Of a stretch of 64,000 bases of DNA, positions 10,166-20,889 are shown piece by piece; the stretch's first letter is position 1; each line of letters begins with the position of its first letter. The DNA lies in the NCBI GenBank assembly GCA_963691705.1, contig OY829544.1, positions 36,043,917-36,107,916 on the forward strand. Reading direction: 5' to 3'. Origin of the DNA: Viola odorata (Eukaryota; Streptophyta; Magnoliopsida; Malpighiales; Violaceae). Both the position numbers and the translations under genes were made by a program. Under the pieces are notes generated by a model. That model saw only the letters and a list, made by a program, of their open reading frames with translations, was not told where the DNA came from and did no database searches.

Positions 10166-11088
10166 GATCGGCACATGTTGGGTGTTATTACTCCTTTTCT
10201 TGAATATCGGGAGTCATCTATTTTGTCTTTTTGCCCTTAGAGCCTTAAGACTTCGAACTCTTATTTTTTGTGACCCCTCGAGGGTATTTTTGAACAATCG
10301 TATATTCAGCTTACTCATTTCTTTTGTTGCTGATTTCCTTTTCCTTATTTCTTTCTCTTCGAGTTCCTTTTAATATGACAACGGCATTGTTATTGCCACG
10401 ATAATGTCAACGGGTTTGAACTTGACGCCACAAGATGACGGAGTTTAGCGGCAACAGGCAGGCTATAGGATTGCCATCCGATCGTTGATATTGACGATAT
10501 GTGTTCTGCTAGATATCGCGATATGACCTCGTCATGCACATTTTCGTTATTGCTTAGCATTCTCAAAGATAAGGACTTATAGGGGAGAAGAACCGTGTCC
10601 GCTATTTCCAATGATATGCAGTATATAATCACGCTGCTGTAAGTATTCTGCACTGACGACTGAAGATGCCATGTAGATAGGCTCCGACATATCCCATTAT
10701 AGGGGAATAATTACCAGAGAGAGACATAGTACACGTGTTCTTTAGGCCATGCTCCTCGAACCATGATAACAAAATCGTTAGCGTTCATAGCGCGTCAATC
10801 CCAATAATGGGTTTCGTAACTTTATTGTTTGTACGAGCGCCAATCTCTCTATCGTCCGAATGATGTCTCTGCACATTCTCAATCATAGGTTATTAGTAAA
10901 ATGATGTGTAGTAATAGACATTAGTTACCCGAAGGAGCCTTCTCGTTTCCGTCTCGGGGTGTCATTGTCGATGTCGCTCGTATCGCTTTCTCCACCAGCT
11001 ATCTTCACCAGGGATTGTCCATCTGGTTACTTGCTGGGATTTCGTGATTCTTCGCGTTTCCATATTTCCACGATCGGCCCAAAAAGTG
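10166..11088. other. 3' region of antisense gene B
   Basis: No open frame of note. It corresponds to 47096-47715 of the right copy and leads into the tandem array between the convergent genes. Confidence 0.5.
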
Positions 11089-11590
11089 CCTCATTTTAGT
11101 GAGCCGTCGGATCAGGACAGGCCATCACAAGGCTAGGTTTTTCACTTTCAGGCGTTGACCTCGCATCCCAGAATCGTGCCCTCGTCTTAGTGAGCCGTCT
11201 GTATTAGCCCGGTTATCACAAGGATAGGATTTTCACTTCCAGGATGGAGTTACTATCTCCTTGGGGCGTGCCTCCTCTTGGCGAGCCGTCTCCACGAGCA
11301 CGGTCAGCACAAGGATAGGACTTTTCACTCCTAGGGGTGTCGGGACATGCCTCGTCTTAATGGGCCGTCTATGTTAGCCCGGTTTACCATAAGGATAGGA
11401 CTTTTCACTCCCGGGGGCGTCGGGACGTGCCTCGTCTCAATGGCCCACCTGTGTTAGCGTGGCTACAACAAGGATAGGACTTTTCACTCCCAACGCTAAA
11501 TTTTAGGTATGCTAGGGTGTGCCTCGTCTTAGTGAGCCGTCTGATCAGGACCGACCGTCACAAGGATATGACTTTTTACTCCTAGCACCC
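11089..11590 (-). repeat. 80-90 bp tandem array between pol and gene B
   Basis: About six units share the cores 'CTCGTCTTAGTGAGCCGTCT' and 'CACAAGGATAGGACTTTTCA'. They begin near 11089, 11178, 11267, 11345, 11426 and 11517. The same array lies in the same place in the right element (46505-47095, opposite strand). A tandem array in the 3' region is common in plant Tat/Ogre elements. Here it sits exactly where sense and antisense transcription would converge. Confidence 0.85.
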
Positions 11591-11692
11591 TTTATTATCT
11601 GCACACAATCAGCCACAAAACACACAAGAATATTCTCTATTCAAGCGTTAGCACAAGTCAGGGCTGGCATTAGCGAAATGTGCAGAGATATA

Positions 11693-12989
11693 TCAGATTC
11701 TAGCATGGTATAATTTCAAACGAGCTATGTTCCAAGAGTTAGGTAAGGGGGTACCGTCGAGTGTTTCCAGGTGATATGCTCCCTTGCCGATAACACGGGT
11801 AATGCGGTATGGCCCATCCCATTTCAGACTGAGCTTTCCCACGCGCTGACCAGCTTCTCGTTCGTCTCTGAGTACCAGGTCGCCCGTTTTCAGCAACCGC
11901 TCTTTGACGCGCCTGTTGTGATAACGCGCCATTTTTTGTTTGTAATGTAGCATTTTCAGAAGGGTTTCCTCTTGTAACTCTGGTAACACATCAAGGTTAG
12001 CTCGTAACCTCTCTTCATTCAATTCCTCCCGAAAGTAGGCAACTCGCATGCTTATGGTACCAATTTCCACTGGTGTAACGGCCTCAGTGCCGAAAGCCAA
12101 TGCAAAAGGTGTTTCTCCAGTACTGGTTTTGACGGTTATACGGTACGCCCACATCACATACGGCAGCTCTTCTGCCCATTTCTTTTTGGACCCTTCTAGG
12201 TTTTTCTTCATACCGCTAAGAATACTTCGGTTCGTCACCTCCGCTTGACCGTTGGTTTGCGGGTGAGCCACGGAAGAGAATCTTTGCTCGATTTGGAATT
12301 TCACACATTGGTCTCTAAAGAATCGGCTGGTGAACTGCGTCCCGTTATCGCTCACTAGCACACGGGGTACACCGAACCGCATGATAACTTGGTGTTTAAA
12401 GAACCGCCAAACTTTTTCCATTGTGATGTTGGCCACCGCTTCCGCTTCTGCCCATTTCATGAAGTAATCCACCGCCATGACCACAAATTTTAGCTGGGAC
12501 CTTGCTTTCGGAAATGGGCCTAGGATATCTATCCCCTATTTCGCAAAAGGACAAGGAGCCACAATTTTAGAGATTTCCATGGTGGGCTGCCGGGGAATCT
12601 TAGAGAATTCCTAACACTTTTGTCAAGTTCACACATAATCATGACAATCTCTGCGAATGGTGGGCTAGTAAAATCCTGACCGGAATACCTGCGCAAGGTA
12701 CCGCCAGATGTGTGCATGTCGCATATTCCTTCGTGGATTTCTCGTAAGGTGTGAAGACCCTCTTGTTCCGTTATGCACTTAGCGGCTGGGTGGGAAAAAC
12801 ATCTCCGCACCAGTTCCCCGTCATAATACGTACATCGCGCCGCTTGTTTCAGCACCTTCTTCTTTTCATCGTTATCCGTGGGTAACTCCTCATGTTTCAA
12901 GTATTTTATGACGGGAGTTCGCCAGTCATTTTCAATTTCTTCTACACAAAGTGACGCTTGTTCCTCCATGAAGGAAGGCACGGATATCT
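11693..12989 (-). pseudogene. integrase of the left family-1 element
   Basis: The order is an HHCC-type N-terminal segment (REIHEGICDMHTSGG near 12740), the catalytic core and a C-terminal chromodomain-less tail ending NSWNIARLKLYHARI* at 11693. The DDE residues are visible as GIDILGP, SDNGTQFTS and NGQAEVTNRS. A frameshift near 12690 breaks the zinc-binding region, and the Trp before the first catalytic Asp is TAG at 12536-12538. The 12484-11693 part is an uninterrupted 263-codon frame. Confidence 0.85.
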
Positions 12990-13575
12990 CACGACAGTAC
13001 ACACCCTTAGGTATGGATGCTTCCGGGTTTGCCGCGAGTTTGGCGAGGTTGTCTGCCTCAGCGTTATCCTCTCGAGGGATGTGCTCAAAGCTGACTCGCA
13101 TGCCACTTTTCTTTATTTCCAACAATTCGCGTTTCACCTTGGCGAGGTATCGCACCATGATGGGCTCTCTGGCTTGAGAGTGTCCTAGGACTTGGTCTAT
13201 TATCAACTTGGAATCTCCACAGATCTTTAGTCGTAGGTCTCTCATCATCCCCATATCATGTATGGCTTTATCGGAGAAGCTTCTTCCTATCCTGAGCCCA
13301 GCCAATAGTGCTTCGTACTCTGCCGCGTTATTGGATAACGGCTGTAGGATTCTGATGGCATACCGTATATGTATATCGCGCGGTCCAATCATGAAGATCT
13401 CAGCTCCAGCCAATTCTTGATTCTTAGCCCCATCCACGTGTATGACCCATAAGTCAGTGTAAGTTTCCGGGAACGGGAGATCCAGGTTATCTTTTTCCTC
13501 CTCGGTTAAATCCGTCAGAGGGTCTTCCGTAAAGGTACACTCAGCTATGAAGTCTGCTAAGACTTGGGCTTTCAC
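12990..13575 (-). pseudogene. RNase H domain of the left family-1 polyprotein
   Basis: The frame 13575-12529 opens with KAQVLADFIAECTF and carries RNase H acidic motifs: HVDGAKNQ, NNAAEYEALLAGLR, GDSKLIIDQVLGHSQ and REDNAEADNLAKLA. The domain itself looks intact. It is separated from RT by a TGA at 13582-13584, at a codon that is also TGA in the right copy. Confidence 0.85.
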
Positions 13576-13584
13576 GAAGGGTCA

Positions 13585-14336
13585 ATTTTTGTATCGCAGC
13601 CCGTATTGCTCAAGTTCAATAGCCCAAATTAACATCCTTCCCGAAGACTCCGGTTTCCTGAATATTCTTTTCAAGCGTTGGTCAGTAAATACGATGACAG
13701 GATGAGCTTGGAAATATCTGTTTATCTTCCTTGTGGCTTGCACCAGCGCAAACGCTATTTTCTCGATCCGCGCATATCGCAGCTAAAGACTTCTTCCAAG
13801 TCGTTCAAGTGGCCCTGAAAGATTCGGCTTTTGACCAATATATCATCGACATAGGCTTCCACATTTTTCCCGATTTGCTTTTCAAAGACTTTATTTGCCA
13901 TTCGTTGAAAGGTTGCTCCAGCGTTCTTTAGCCCAAACGGCATTGTCGTGTAGCAGTAGGTGGCTTTTGGCGTGATAAAAGCAGTTTTTTCCTTATCCTT
14001 AATGGCCATGGGGATTTGATGATATCCCGAATTGGCATCCAACGAGCTTAGATAGGCGTATCCGGCAGTCTGATCGACCAGCTGATCAATTCGAGGAAGT
14101 GGGTAGTAATCTTTGGGACAAGCATCGTTCAAGTCAGTGAAGTCGATGCACATACGCCAATCTCCGTTGAGCTTTGGGACAAGAACTGGGTTGGCTAGCC
14201 AGGTCGGGTATTTAAATTCTCGGATGAAGCCCACGTCTAGGAGCTTTATTACTTCCTTATCAACGGCTAACATTTTCTCTGGAGAAAATACACGTCAATT
14301 TTGTTGAATCGGCTTGATACTGGGGTCCACGTTGAG
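13585..14336 (-). pseudogene. reverse transcriptase of the left family-1 element, internal deletion
   Basis: RT palm motifs are present: WRMCIDFTDLNDACPKD, TMPFGLKNAGATFQRM and an intact YVDDIL catalytic box near 13860. Directly after HLNDLEEVF the sequence jumps to RIEKIAFALVQATRK. The right copy has about 490 more bp here (43012-43500) encoding the thumb and connection region. Stops occur at 14295-14297 and at the start of this segment. It cannot make a functional polymerase. Confidence 0.85.
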
Positions 14337-15214
14337 TCAATGTTCCGCTACTTCTCGTGAAATACCTGGCATGTCTGCGGGCTTCCACGCGAATTCTACT
14401 TTACATTTGTTCAACAACCGAGCTAGTTGAAGGTTTTGCATTGGGCTAAGCTTTTCGCTAACCAGGAAGCTCGCTTCGTCGATCCTGTTAACCTGCACAG
14501 GTATCATCTTGTCTACATGTTGAGTACGTTTCTCATCATTCTGCTCATATGGATCTACCGTTACACACACGTACCTATCACAACTCTTTGAGTCATGAGT
14601 AGGTAGCACTCAGCCGCCAATTTCGGATTACCTTTGATCGAGACTACTCCCTTCCAGGAGGGATATTTCATCCTCAAATGCTTTTGGGATATCGCTGCTT
14701 CGAAACGGTTGAGGAAAGGTCGTCCAAGTATAGCATTATAGGGCAAATTTAGGTCCACGACCAGGAATAGCAGTTCCTCTGACCGCTTAGAGGTATCCTC
14801 TCTAAAGTACACTGGCAGGGTGGTTACCCCAGTCACTGGGTTGGAGACTCCGTCTACTCCAATTATGGGCTTCTTGCAAGGCGTTAACTCGCTATCGGGG
14901 CGCTTCATGAGGTTGTAAGCCTCCAATAAAAATAAGTTCACGGCACTTCCATTGTCAATGAGGGTTCTTCTAACTCCATGACTAGCGATAATGGGTGTGA
15001 CCACTAGCGCATCATTGTGTGGATAAATAACGCCTTTCTCGTCCTCTTCAGAAAAGGATAACACCATTCGATCTAGAGCACTTATCGCTTCGCTTTTTAT
15101 TAACGCGCCCTCTCGCTTCCGCTTGTCTCCCGTCGCCGGTACAAATTGTGTCGGTTCGTCTAGGTAGGGCGTGCCTCCGGCTATGATATTGATGATAGGG
15201 TCATCATCGTCATC
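14337..15214 (-). pseudogene. aspartic protease region of the left family-1 element
   Basis: The catalytic motif is LIDNGSAVNLF (DNGS, the Tat/Ogre variant of DTG/S), followed by the flap-like region and NAILGRPFLN. A 1-nt deletion near 14585 shifts the frame within MTQ..SCDRYVCV, and TGA at 14337-14339 (CGG/CGA-type Arg codon) stops it before RT. Confidence 0.85.
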
Positions 15215-16239
15215 CTACTGTAAAGTTACCTCTTCGCCAGACTTTCCCCTCGAAAAGTTGCCTCTTTGCCGATTGGAGGTCTTGGGAATATGATCTATTC
15301 GCTGAGCGTAATCGTCGATAAAATGATCCTCATAAGTTGTGGTGGTAGGAGCGTTAGGGACTTGAGGCACGTCTTGTGGCACGTTACAGATTCTATCCTT
15401 GTTTTCTTCTTCTTCCATTCTTGCATAATTATGGGCTTTCAGCCTTAACACGTCCAAAGTCGCCGGGAGGTCCACCATTAACGTGTCTCTCAGTTTCCCA
15501 TAGCGACAGTTCCACTTCAGGGCTTCTATAGCAAAATCAACGGTAACGCCCGGCGTTAACGACATCTCTATATCAAAGCGACTAAGGAAATCTTTCAACG
15601 ATTCCTGAGGCTTTCTGTGTATATCGAATAAAGCTACGGCGGACTTCCTAATGGGGACCACGGTACTGAATCGGCTTTGAAACTTAGATTCCAGTTGCAA
15701 GAAGCTGTTAATAGATCCGCCAGGGAGACCTTCAAACCAGAGGCGTGCAACTCCTGACAATGTCATGACAAATATTTGGCACAAAGCTACGTCACTGTGG
15801 GTCTGAAATTGTACAAAGTCCTTCACTTTGTTAAGGTGAGAAATGGGATCTCTGGTACCATCGTAGGACTCTGTGGGGAGTTTCACATGCCGACTAACCC
15901 TATGACGCCTTATATGATGGCTGAACGGGTGGCTTGACGTGTCGTCAAGGATTTCGCGCGTATGGCATGGAGGAGACGCTTCTAAATGACGCCTCCGATT
16001 TCGTGGATCTGGAGTGTGATGTCGTCATGGTGACTGGCTGCGGCTCCTTAGTGAGCGGGTTCGGTGTCTTATGCTACTGGATCTCTCACTACGTTCAGGG
16101 GATACATTTCTACCCACTTCTTCTCGCCGACCGTCCCAACGATCTCTATACTCGTCGAGTCGTTTGTCTCCTTGAGGGACTAGAATTTGCAGCACTTGTG
16201 GCACATAAGGTTCCACTCGCCCCTGAGCGAGCTGTAAAA
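15215..16239 (-). pseudogene. gag (copy G1) of the left family-1 element, N-terminally truncated and lacking the zinc knuckle
   Basis: A Retrotrans_gag-type core is clear: HLNKVKDFVQFQTHSDVALCQIF, ARLWFEGLPGGSINSF and KPQESLKDFLSRFD. The N-terminus is lost at about 16239, where a family-2 LTR piece begins. At the 3' side the frame runs ..GKSGEEVTLQ then TAG (15215), followed directly by the DDDDDPI segment. The ~420 bp encoding the Cx2Hx4Hx4C zinc knuckle in the right and third copies (41170-41595) is missing. The identical deletion is present in G2 and G3. Confidence 0.8.
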
Positions 16240-18169
16240 GATCAGGACCGTTCAGGAATAATTAATCGTTGGACGGGGTTACCATTTTAAAAATCTTTTC
16301 TGACGGGGTTACCATTTTCAAGACAGATCGATTATTCCTGACCGTAGCGTGATGGGATTGAATTTTCCGTAAGACCGAATGAGCGCCCTCTATTTCATCA
16401 TCGGACTATGCATGATTAAATTAATTACTACGTGATTCTATCATGGATATCTTAACAGAGTACAGATCATGGATAGCTTAACAGAGTACAGATTAAATGA
16501 GAGGTTTTGAAATGATAAACTGATGTGGGATCGAAGCCACCAAGTACATGCAGTCAATATAAGCGGAATTTAAAATCAAACGAACATGACATTGTAAGCA
16601 AGTCTTTAAACAAGTTGTTCATGCGGGTTGATTTTAATTCTAGCAATTCCATATATCATGCGTACAATTAATATTTACGGAAAGCGTTGAATAAATAAAA
16701 GGGAATGAAAGGCGTACTTTCGAGTGAAGCTTGAATTTTAAACCTACAAAGTGAGACCGTTAGTGATAGCTTGAAAAATAAATAAGCAATTTATGAATGC
16801 GAGAATTTAAATAACAGTTGATATTTATCAAAAAATTAAATGATGGTTTGACGCATACGAAAGTTAAAACGATGATTTGACAGGTACGAAAATTTAAATG
16901 ATGATTTGATGAGTACAGGAAAATTTAAATGATGTTTTGCATGTGAGAAATTAATATGATGACAGTTGATAAGTGGTCACAGGTGGCCGTTTCAAAAAAT
17001 GATGATTTGATGATTGCGAAAAATTAAATGATGACAATTGATAAGTGCGAAAAATTAAATGATGATTTGATGTATGCGAAAAATTAAATGATGATTTGAT
17101 GAATGCGAAAATTAAATGATGACAATTGATAAGTGCGAAAAATTAAATGATGATTTGCAGAAAATAAAACAGTTGATGACTTGTAGAAAATAAAATGATG
17201 ATTTGCAGGAAATTAAATAGTTGATATTGCAGAAAATTAAAGCAGTTGATATTGCAGAAAATTCAAGCAGTTGATATTTGTGAGAATTAAAAATGCGACC
17301 AACCATATAGGCAGTAAATTAAATGATTGAATTTAAATTGCAGAAAGTAACTTGCGGAAAATTAAAGTGCGAAGAATTTAAACAGTTGATAGGTACAGAA
17401 AATTAAAACGGCAGTACGAAAAAAACAGTCATGTGAAATATATGAGTATTTTACGAAAACACGATCTGAGATCCCGAAAAATGAAGAGGGGTTGGGCCCA
17501 ATTTGAAAAACAAAGGAAATGGGCCAGGAATAGTGCCTGGCCCAAAAAATCCATTTTAATGGTGATGGGCCAAGCCCATCACCTTTCTCGCGCGAATAGC
17601 CCATTATGGGACTATTCACCGTCTTCTTCCTTGGTTGCCGGCGCCACTGCCGGCGGCCAAGCTCCGGCCACAGGTGGCCATTTCAAAAAATCTCCATATC
17701 GACACGCTCGTCTCCTCGACGGCTTCCCGACCGTACAAACCTCAAATCACGGCTTAAACCGTACCGAATTTAATTTTGAAAAAATGACGAAAATGATAAT
17801 TATTGAAAACTAATTAATTCACAAGATTTAGCTAACGATTAATCAAATTAAAAGCATGTATTTAATCTACAACATGCATATGAATTATTGGCGTAAAAAC
17901 AAGCAATTTATTTGATCAAAATGATCCTAAACGAATTAAAGAAAAGAAAACGCATGAAAATGAAGGAAAAAAAACATGAGAAAAATGCTTACTGGAAAGT
18001 TTGAATTGTGGCAATCGATGCTCTACATGAGCTATCGATCAAGAGGGAGATGAAGCAATATTGCTTGGATGTGAATTCGTCGTTTGAACGTTGAAGGGAG
18101 CCTCGTATTTATAAGCTTGAGATCGCGTGGTGTAGAAGCGCGGCGCTGCGCGTGGAGGCCGGACGGTCG
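16240..18169 (-). repeat. family-2 LTR segment S1
   Basis: Near-identical to 21257-23105 (S2) and 25450-27069 (S3). It contains an internal array of AAATTAAATGATGATTTGATG-like units (16800-17300) and a TATAAATA on the minus strand at 18114-18107. It ends abruptly at ...GACGGTCGG where gag/protease sequence begins, and on the other side at GATCAGGACC. No gene is present. Small open frames here are composition artefacts. Confidence 0.8.
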
Positions 18170-20197
18170 GAGGGATATTTCATCCTCAAATGCTTTTGGG
18201 ATATCGCCACTCCGAAACAGTTGAGGAAAGGTCGTCCAAGTATAGCATTATAGGGCAAATTTAGGTCCACGACCAGGAATAGCAGTTCCTCTGATCGCTT
18301 GGAGGTATCCTCTCTAAAGTACACTGGCAGGGTGGTTACCCCAGTCACTGGGATGGGGACTCCCTCTACTCCAATTATGGGCTTCTTGCAAGGCGTTAAC
18401 TCGCTATCGGGGAGCTTCATGAGGTTGTAAGCCTCCAATGAAAATAAGTTCACGACACTTCCATTGTCAATGAGGGTTCTTCTAACTCCATGACTAGCGA
18501 TAATGGGTGTGACCACTAGCGCATCATTGTGTGGATAAATAATGCCTTTCTCATCCTCTTCAGAAAAGAATAACACCATTCGATCTATAGTACTTATCAC
18601 TTCGCTTTTTATTAACGCGCCTTCTCACTTCCGCTTGTCTCCCATCGCGGGCTCCAATTGTGCCAGTTCATCTAGGTAGGGCGTGCCTCCGGCTATGATA
18701 TTGATGATAGGGTCATCATCGTCATCCTACTGTAAAGTTACCTCTTCGCCAGACATTCCCCTCGAAATGATGCCTCTTCTCCGATTGGAGGTCTTGGGAA
18801 TATGATCTTTTCGCTGAGCGTAATCGTCGATAAAATGATCCTCAAAAGCTGTAGTGGTAGGAGCGTTAGGGACTTGAGACGCATCTTGTGGCACGTTACA
18901 GATTCTATCCCTGTTTTCTTCTTCTTCCATTCTTGCATAATTATGGGCTTTCAGCCTTAACGCGTCCAAAGTCGCGGGGGGGGTCCACAATTAACGTGTC
19001 TCTTAGTTTCCCATAGCGGCAGTTCCGCTTCAGGGCTTCTATAGCAAAATCAACGGTAACGCCCGGCGTTAACGACATCTCCATATCAAAGCGACTAAGG
19101 AAATATTTCAACGATTCCTGAGGTCTTCTGTGTATATCGAATAAAGCAGCGGCGAACTTCCTAATGGGGACCACGGTACTGAATCAGCTTCGAAACTTAG
19201 ATTCCAGTTGCAAGAAGCTGTTAATAGATCCGCCAGGGAGACCTTCAAACCAGAGGCGTGCAACTCCTGACAATGTCATGACAAATATTTGGCATAAAGC
19301 TGCGTCACTGTGGGTCTGAAATTGTACAAAGTCCTTCACTTTGTTAAGGTGAGAAATGGGATCTCTGGTACCGTCGTAGGACTCTGTGGGGAGTTTCACA
19401 TGTTGGCTAACACTATGACGCCTTATATGATGGCTGAACGGGTGGCCTGAGGTGTCGTCAAGGATTTCGGGCGTATGGCGTAGAGGAGACGCTTCTAAAT
19501 GACGCCTCCGATTTCGTGGATCTGGGGTGTGATGTCGTCATGGTGACTGGCTGCGGCTCCTTGGTCTTCTGCTACTGGATCTCTCACTACATTCAGGGGA
19601 TACATTTCTATCCACTTCTTCTCGCTGACCGTCCCAACGATCTCTATACTCGTCGAGCTGTCTGTCTCCTTGAGGGAGGAGAATTTGCGGCACTTGTGGC
19701 ACATAAGGTTCCACTCGCCCCTGAGCGAGTTGTACAAGACTGATTGGTGCATCTGTTGCAGGCAAGGCTGGCGGAATATTTCCGCGTCGTAGGGGCGATA
19801 AGGGTCGTTCGGTAACGATAGATGACGTGAAAATAACCTGGGGAGGAACACTCGACCTAGAGGCATCAGGCATGATTCTTGGAGCTAGGTCAGTCAAATA
19901 ATCCAACCGAGAGCGAAGGGCAGATATTTCACTCGCGAGGGGGTTGTTTGCGCCGTCTAACATGAATCCCCTCGGAGGCGGAGTAGAAAAACTAGATCCC
20001 ACCATCTGGGATAAAGAGACGTTCATCTGAGAAGAGGGTATTCCCCCTACTGATCTAGAGGGGAGATCTGAAAAGCCCAGAGTAATCTCCTGCGGTTCTA
20101 CAGAAACATGAGTAGTGGCAAAAGGAAATAACGGTCTACGAATCGTGAAAGGAATGTTAGACGATAAAGGTCGTGTCGGTTCCGAATCAGAAGCCAT
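18170..20197 (-). pseudogene. gag-protease (copy G2) adjacent to the full 5' LTR
   Basis: The start is MASDSEPTRPLSSNIPFTIR at 20197, 68 bp downstream of the primer site on the minus strand. It covers the whole gag N-terminus, the gag core and the protease (LIDNGSVVNLF), and breaks after LRMKYPS at the family-2 LTR junction (18170). It has several frameshifts (near 19495-19540, 19180 and 18970) and shares the zinc-knuckle deletion and TLQ-stop of G1. It overlaps G1 in content, so the two are duplicates and not successive parts of one gene. Confidence 0.8.
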
Positions 20198-20264
20198 GAT
20201 CGTTCCGATCTTCCTGGAAAAAACGGAGCTTGGCTATTAAGGATGCTCACTTAATAAACCAAAG

Positions 20265-20282
20265 CTCTCAATGAAAGCACCA
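20265..20282 (-). promoter_or_regulatory. primer binding site of the left family-1 element
   Basis: TGGTGCTTTCATTGAGAG on the minus strand, three bases (AAC) after the LTR end. It would pair with a tRNA 3' end whose acceptor stem reads TGAAAGC. A plant tRNA-Thr is my best recollection, not verified. The same 18-mer follows the 5' LTRs at 39561 and 61426. Confidence 0.8.
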
Positions 20283-20285
20283 GTT

Positions 20286-20789
20286 TGATAAGATTCAAAC
20301 TTTGGGATGATCAGGGTGATGATTATGGCTGCTCGGAGTCACTGTAGTCACCGTCACTTGTACCTGCAAGGCGCCGGAGGGGGGGGGCGACATAGATACT
20401 TCGATGCTTAAGTTAGTATGGCTGTTCAAAATGGCAAAGGTTCGAGTAGCCATCGTAGGCCTACCTGGCATTTTAAATGGTGGGGTATTTATAGGCCAAG
20501 CGAAAGTGTTACCTCTAGGGGTGGGCGTTATCGGGGGAGATAATGCCTCAAGCGACATCATGGACGGCAGCCTCGAGTGACGTCATGGCTGTCCTGGGAT
20601 GGGATAACGCCATGCGTGTGGATAGTTGACGTAGCAGACCCCTCCCCCGCTGATGTCGACCATCCCAGGGCTCTTCTCTTGGAGAAGGGCGGCAACTTCC
20701 GCGGCATGCTTCCGATAGGTATTGTCGTGTCCGACCTCAATGCGGGGGTATAGACGGAAACACCCCCAAAATCGTCTTAATTGTTATCA
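20286..20789 (-). repeat. 5' LTR of the left family-1 element
   Basis: 504 bp, TGATAACAATTAAG...GAATCTTATCA on the minus strand. A TATA box (CCTATAAATACC) lies near 20485-20495. It is colinear with the 3' LTR remnant at 2935-2716. Confidence 0.9.
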
Positions 20790-20889
20790 TGTTGTAAGCG
20801 GTCACATCCCCACAACATGTCTTTTAAGTGGTATGGAAGGTCACGTCCCTCACATCATGTCTTTTTAAACGTTGTAAGCGGTCACGTCC
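20790..20889. other. 100-bp linker between family-1 and family-2 LTR ends
   Basis: Contains two partial repeats of a 'GTTGTAAGCGGTCACRTCC' type. It is bounded exactly by a family-1 LTR start and a family-2 LTR end. Origin not recognised. Confidence 0.5.

Larger units (their letters stand above)
2716..20789 (-). mobile_element. left family-1 Ty3/gypsy (Tat-type) retrotransposon, rearranged
   Basis: Read on the minus strand, the order is 5' LTR (20789-20286), primer site, gag-protease (to 18170), an intruding family-2 LTR piece (18169-16240), a second overlapping gag-protease-pol (16239-11693), a tandem array, then gene B, gene A, ORF2 and ORF1 on the opposite strand, and a 3' LTR cut short at 2716. 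The layout mirrors the intact copy at 39053-57177. The surviving LTR parts differ at about 12 of 220 positions by eye. With the distal end of the 3' LTR lost, no target duplication can be checked. The overlapping gag copies mean the 5' end was rebuilt by recombination or duplication. Confidence 0.85.
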
